The notes beneath the pieces were generated by a model, which searched no databases, was not told the DNA's origin, and saw only the letters and a program-made list of their open reading frames with translations. This document shows positions 12,082-15,034 of a DNA stretch of 15,034 nucleotides, piece after piece. Source of the DNA: F1-60-MAGs027 sp044344715. Lineage in GTDB: Bacteria > Actinomycetota > Acidimicrobiia > Acidimicrobiales > Ilumatobacteraceae. The position numbers and the translations under genes were made by a program. Numbering within the stretch: the stretch's first letter is position 1; each line of letters opens with the position of its first letter. The DNA lies in NCBI GenBank assembly GCA_044344715.1, contig JBIJCI010000043.1:1-15034 (forward strand). Reading direction: 5' to 3'.

Positions 12082-12389
12082 GCTTCAAGGCGATGATCCT
12101 GCTCACCCGTCGCGAGGGAACGACGCACGATCAGTACGAGCAGTGGTGGCTCACCGTGCACGTACCCCTGGCAAAGCAACTACCCGGATTGCGGGGGGCC
12201 ACCTTCAACGTGGTGCAGAACCCGGCCGACGGGGAGCCCGACGGCATCACGGAGTTGTGGTTCGACTCGCGTGCCGACTTCGATGCCGCCTACGCCACGG
12301 AGATCGGCAAACGGGTCGTCGCCGACTCGATGGCGAACGTCTCGAGTCGTGTCCGGCTGTTCGTCGACGAGCACCGCGTCGTCGGCTGA
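12078..12389 (+). CDS. EthD domain-containing protein
   Basis: A 103-residue dimeric alpha-beta barrel protein. The EthD pattern is complete: FKAMILLTRREGTTHDQYEQWWLTVHVPLAKQLPGLRG (3-40), with the '.f...W...H.pla..lpgl' core and His28, then ELWFDSRADFDAAYAT (59-74) and VRLFVDEHRVV. EthD was first seen in ethyl tert-butyl ether degradation; relatives serve as small accessory proteins or enzymes in catabolic and polyketide clusters. GTG 12078 overlaps the DUF1185 stop. It is the last gene of the marR-DUF2889-MFS-DUF1185 run and ends 4 bases before the stop of the convergent MBL gene. Confidence 0.88.
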   Translation: MSFKAMILLTRREGTTHDQYEQWWLTVHVPLAKQLPGLRGATFNVVQNPADGEPDGITELWFDSRADFDAAYATEIGKRVVADSMANVSSRVRLFVDEHRVVG

Positions 12390-12393
12390 CCGA

Positions 12394-13239
12394 CTACGCC
12401 TCGACGCTCGTAAGGTCGGGACCCGCGACGATACGTCCGCCGAAGTGGCGGGCCGCCTGGGTGATCCAATCCTGCTCCTGTCCCGACTGCATCGCCGGCA
12501 CGTAGTGCGTGAGCACGAGCGTCCCCACGTTGCAGCGTGCCGCGGTTCGTCCGGCGTCCTCCACCGTTGAGTGATAGTCGAGGATGTCGTGCAGTCGCGG
12601 GGCTTGTGCGGGGAGCATCTGCTTCATCGCGTCTACGAGATCGGGTCGCAACACCGTCTGCACGTAGATGTCGGCACCGCTGCACAGGGCATCGAGCTCG
12701 TCACAGGGAACCGTGTCACCTGCCACCACGGCGACCTTCCCGCCCGCCTCGAATCGGAAGCCGACCGTCGGCTGAACGGGACGGTGGTCGGTCCTGCCCA
12801 CCGTTACCCGGACCTCACCAATCAGGAATTCGTCGCCCGGCACCACCTCGTGCACCTCGACGTGGATTCCGGGACCGGAACGAAGGTCGGCATGGTGGTC
12901 GAGCCGGTACTGCTGGTCGAGCTCCAGCATCGTGCGCAGTCCGGCGACCACCTTCTGCGTACCAACCGGACCGTAGACGTGGGTGACGATCGGATTGGGC
13001 GACATGATCCAGCGTGAGGTGACGATGTCGTTCAGGTCGCTGATGTGGTCGCTGTGCAGGTGCGTGAGCAGGATGGCCGACGCGAACGGCGGAAGGACCC
13101 CGGCTGCGGTCATCCGCATCACGCACCCGCGACCGCAGTCGACGACGATGTGCTGACCCGCGGCCTGCACGAGGGTGGAAGGACCGGCCCTGTTGGGATC
13201 CGGAATCGGGCTTCCCGTTCCGAGCAACGTCACTTTCAT
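12394..13239 (-). CDS. MBL-fold metal-dependent hydrolase (RNase Z/arylsulfatase-like)
   Basis: A 281-residue metallo-beta-lactamase-fold enzyme. Counting from ATG 13239, the opening KVTLLGTGSPIPDPNRAGPSTLV is typical of the RNase Z/AtsA branch. The zinc motif is complete: T-H60-L-H62-S-D64-H65, then a His in GRTDHRPV, Asp in VVAGDT, the DYHSTVEDA loop and LTHYVPAM near the C-terminus. Substrates in this branch include tRNA 3' ends, sulfate esters, lactones and phosphodiesters; the absence of a recognisable tRNA-binding arm makes a small-molecule hydrolase more likely than RNase Z. An in-frame GTG at 13257 would add MTYPRG; ATG 13239 fits the family start. It diverges from the esterase gene across about 74 bases. 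Confidence 0.87.
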   Translation of the reverse strand: MKVTLLGTGSPIPDPNRAGPSTLVQAAGQHIVVDCGRGCVMRMTAAGVLPPFASAILLTHLHSDHISDLNDIVTSRWIMSPNPIVTHVYGPVGTQKVVAGLRTMLELDQQYRLDHHADLRSGPGIHVEVHEVVPGDEFLIGEVRVTVGRTDHRPVQPTVGFRFEAGGKVAVVAGDTVPCDELDALCSGADIYVQTVLRPDLVDAMKQMLPAQAPRLHDILDYHSTVEDAGRTAARCNVGTLVLTHYVPAMQSGQEQDWITQAARHFGGRIVAGPDLTSVEA

Positions 13240-13313
13240 CCCACGAGGGTACGTCACGGACGGCCCGCCGCCGTCACCGGGGTTGGTTCCGGCTGCCTAG
13301 CATCGGCGGGCGA

Positions 13314-14147
13314 ATGACGCACCGCCACGTTCGCCGTTTCGAGCACGAGTTCTCCGTTCGCGGTGTTCGCGAACCGGTGAGACGTCTCCTGATCGGTGAT
13401 CGCTGGGTCGACGTATGGATTCCCGACCTCCGACCGAGCGGACTGATCATCGCCCACGACGGACAGAACGTCTTCGATGATCGTGCCTCCATGCATCACC
13501 AGTCGTGGGAAGCAGCACGCGCGGCCGTACGTGCGGCGCAGCGTCTCGGTGTCGCCCCGCCAGCCGTAGCAGGAGTCTGGAACGGCAGCACCGCCGAACG
13601 CCCCGCCAAGCGCGGTTTCGAGCTCGCGCCGCAGAAGGTGATCCTCGAAGGAATGGCCATCGACCCTCGCGTTGCAGGTTGGTTCGACGCAGCTCGCATG
13701 GAAGGCGACCGATACCTCGAGGAGGTCGCGGATCGAATCGTGCCCGCCGTGAAGGAGCTGCTCGCAGTCGACGTTCCCGTCGCAATGATGGGGTCGAGCA
13801 TGGGCGGACTTGCAACGATCTATGCGCTCGGCGAGAGGCCGGACGTCTTCGGTTGTGGCCTCGCCTTCTCCGTGCACTGGCCGTTCGCCGGTGACCAGCT
13901 CGTCGATGGACTCGTCGACAGGCTTCCCGACCCGGGTCGGGTTCGGCTGTGGATGCAGAACGGCACCGGTGGGCTCGATGCCGCCTACGCTCCGTTCCAG
14001 CGTCGGGCCGACGCCAGGCTCGTCGCGCGTGGCTACCGGCGCCACGTCGACTTCATGTCGAGGGTGTTGCGCCGCAGCGGCCACAACGAATGGTCGTGGG
14101 CACGACGTCTTCCCGATGCAATCGCCTGGTGGCTGCGCGGTGCGTGA
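13314..14147 (+). CDS. Alpha/beta hydrolase, esterase D / putative esterase family
   Basis: A 277-residue serine hydrolase. Signatures are IIAHDGQNVFDD (45-56), typical of this esterase group, the nucleophile elbow G160-S-S162-M-G with Ser162, and the C-terminal catalytic His257 in GHNEWSWARRLPDAIAWWL. Asp222, in MQNGTGGLDAAYAPF, is a plausible acid. Such enzymes hydrolyse carboxyl esters, including siderophore esters, or transfer mycolyl groups; the substrate is not evident. No signal peptide is seen, so it is probably cytoplasmic. ATG 13314 follows GGCGGG (13305-13310). The 74-base gap to the divergent MBL gene holds a 7-bp GC-rich inverted repeat (13264-13270 and 13304-13310) whose second arm covers that ribosome-binding site, but no clear promoter. 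Confidence 0.85.
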   Translation: MTHRHVRRFEHEFSVRGVREPVRRLLIGDRWVDVWIPDLRPSGLIIAHDGQNVFDDRASMHHQSWEAARAAVRAAQRLGVAPPAVAGVWNGSTAERPAKRGFELAPQKVILEGMAIDPRVAGWFDAARMEGDRYLEEVADRIVPAVKELLAVDVPVAMMGSSMGGLATIYALGERPDVFGCGLAFSVHWPFAGDQLVDGLVDRLPDPGRVRLWMQNGTGGLDAAYAPFQRRADARLVARGYRRHVDFMSRVLRRSGHNEWSWARRLPDAIAWWLRGA

Positions 14148-14171
14148 GCCCGGGCAGCCGTGGCTAGGCGA

Positions 14172-15034
14172 CTACGCGAGGTGCTTCGAGAAGAAGTCGA
14201 GGATGATCTCGGCGCGTTGCACGCGGTGCACGGGAGATCCCGAACGTGACAGCTCGTGGGTCTCACCGGGAAACCGGTAGAACGTCACGTCCTTGCCGAG
14301 TAGTCGCATCGCAACGAAGAGTTCCTCGGCCTGGCTGATCGGGCAGCGAAGGTCGTCCTCGCTGTGGATGATGAGGAACGGAACGTTGATGTTGCGCACG
14401 TGGCGGATCGGTGACATGCGCACGTAGTCCGCCTCGCCATCGAGGTGGTTGGGGCCGTGCTCGACACGGAACACCGTGCCGATGTCGCTCGACCATTCCT
14501 CGGACAACATGTTGTTCACCGCGCGTTCCGAACAGATGGCCTTGAACTTCTCGCCGTGGCACCCCGCGAGCATCGTCGCCATGTAGCCGCCGTAGCTACC
14601 GCCGAGCATTCCCACACGCTTCGGGTCGCAGAACGAGTACGCAGCGACGGCGCCGTCGAGCACCGCCAGCACGTCCTTGACATCGGCGTCACCCCAGCCG
14701 GTGCCCGGTGCGACGGGGTGCTGACGCCCGAGGATCGCCTGACCCCAGGCCTGTTCGCGCCCGCTCGATCCGCGCGGGTTGCTCATTACGACCACGAATC
14801 CGGCGGCTGCCTGCATCTGCGCCTCGTCGAAGAACGTCTCGCCGTACTGCGTGTGCGGACCACCGTGCACGTTGAGCAACACGGGGTACTTCTTCGTCGG
14901 GTCGAAGTCGACCGGCTTCATGATCCACGCGTCGATCTCGGCGGGGCCACCCGTGTACGTCGAACCCGTCGGCACGGTGAAGTGCTCCCACGCCTGTGGC
15001 TTGGTTTCGGATACGAAGGTGGTTCCGAGTTCGC
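14172..15034 (-). CDS. S9 family peptidase (prolyl oligopeptidase), C-terminal catalytic domain, partial
   Basis: The frame is open to the right edge and stops at TAG 14174-14172, giving about 287 residues of the C-terminal part of a larger protein. The catalytic alpha/beta hydrolase domain is intact: VLLNVHGGPHTQYG, SNPRGSSGREQAWG, the nucleophile motif GGSYGGYM (Ser codon at 14597-14595), IIHSEDDLRCPISQAEELF with the Asp, and GETHELSRSG with the His. These are signatures of the dipeptidyl aminopeptidase/acylaminoacyl-peptidase branch (S9C-like). The part seen at the edge (TFVSETKPQAWEHFTVPTGS) is the link from a beta-propeller, which should lie beyond the window. An apparent GTG at 14975 is internal and not the real start. 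It converges on the esterase gene with 24 bases between stops. Confidence 0.92.
   Translation of the reverse strand, partial: ELGTTFVSETKPQAWEHFTVPTGSTYTGGPAEIDAWIMKPVDFDPTKKYPVLLNVHGGPHTQYGETFFDEAQMQAAAGFVVVMSNPRGSSGREQAWGQAILGRQHPVAPGTGWGDADVKDVLAVLDGAVAAYSFCDPKRVGMLGGSYGGYMATMLAGCHGEKFKAICSERAVNNMLSEEWSSDIGTVFRVEHGPNHLDGEADYVRMSPIRHVRNINVPFLIIHSEDDLRCPISQAEELFVAMRLLGKDVTFYRFPGETHELSRSGSPVHRVQRAEIILDFFSKHLA

Noticed and set aside
13264..13310. 7-bp inverted repeat CCCGCCG/CGGCGGG upstream of the esterase gene
   Set aside because: The arms are low-complexity GC with a 33-base loop, so chance is likely in this composition. It is noted in the esterase entry but not called as an operator.
14148..14171. 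Possible bidirectional terminator (GCCCGGGC and AGCC-GT-GGCT) between esterase and S9 genes
   Set aside because: The stems are short (4 bp each), overlap poorly and have no U tract on either strand.
1..15034. CRISPR arrays, tRNA or rRNA genes, insertion sequences, toxin-antitoxin or phage-defence modules
   Set aside because: I saw no regular repeats, no tRNA-like clover sequence, no transposase and no nuclease or defence-type gene pairs. The XRE gene's partner is a membrane protein, not a toxin-like protein.

Overview
The window is a dense piece of bacterial chromosome, 15,034 bp, with high overall GC, many GTG starts, many 4-bp stop/start overlaps and several genes that seem to be transcribed without a leader. 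Gene content and style point to a high-GC actinobacterium. An Acidimicrobiia-like lineage is my best guess, but that is inference only. I see no rRNA, tRNA, CRISPR array, insertion sequence, phage gene or attachment site. About 21 genes are complete and one is cut at each edge. No gene-free stretch exceeds about 155 bases.

Left block (1-2969, + strand): the 3' end of an unrecognised gene, then seven small single-domain proteins: GNAT acetyltransferase, VOC/glyoxalase-like, zinc ribbon, SRPBCC, SnoaL-like, DUF1272 zinc-binding, DinB-like. The last four are packed as an operon. The first part of this block is visibly lower in GC than the rest.

Minus-strand block (2971-7206): two units. The first is an XRE-type regulator translationally coupled to a five-helix membrane protein, read from an AT-rich promoter island. 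The second is a DHA2-family efflux pump, an NAD-binding SDR/epimerase-like protein and a DUF4386 membrane protein. A TetR regulator (7247-7828, +) diverges from the pump. The 40-bp gap between them carries two matching 13-bp palindromes laid over the promoter elements.

Middle (7818-9136, minus): a DoxX-family membrane protein followed by a two-domain ASCH-GNAT protein. A MarR regulator (9289-9729, +) diverges from doxX across a perfect 10-2-10 inverted repeat.

Right block (9289-12389, +): marR leads a tightly packed five-gene run: DUF2889, a YbjJ-like MFS transporter, a DUF1185 'amino acid synthesis' protein and an EthD-domain protein. It looks like a small, MarR-controlled uptake and catabolic unit with unknown substrate. 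The window ends with three hydrolases: an MBL-fold hydrolase (minus), an esterase D-like alpha/beta hydrolase (plus), and the C-terminal catalytic domain of an S9 prolyl-oligopeptidase-family peptidase (minus, cut by the right edge).

The best leads are the regulatory architectures (TetR dual operator with leaderless divergent genes, MarR/doxX operator, XRE/membrane pair), the ASCH-GNAT fusion, and the DUF2889-MFS-DUF1185-EthD operon. None is proven to be a new system from sequence alone.
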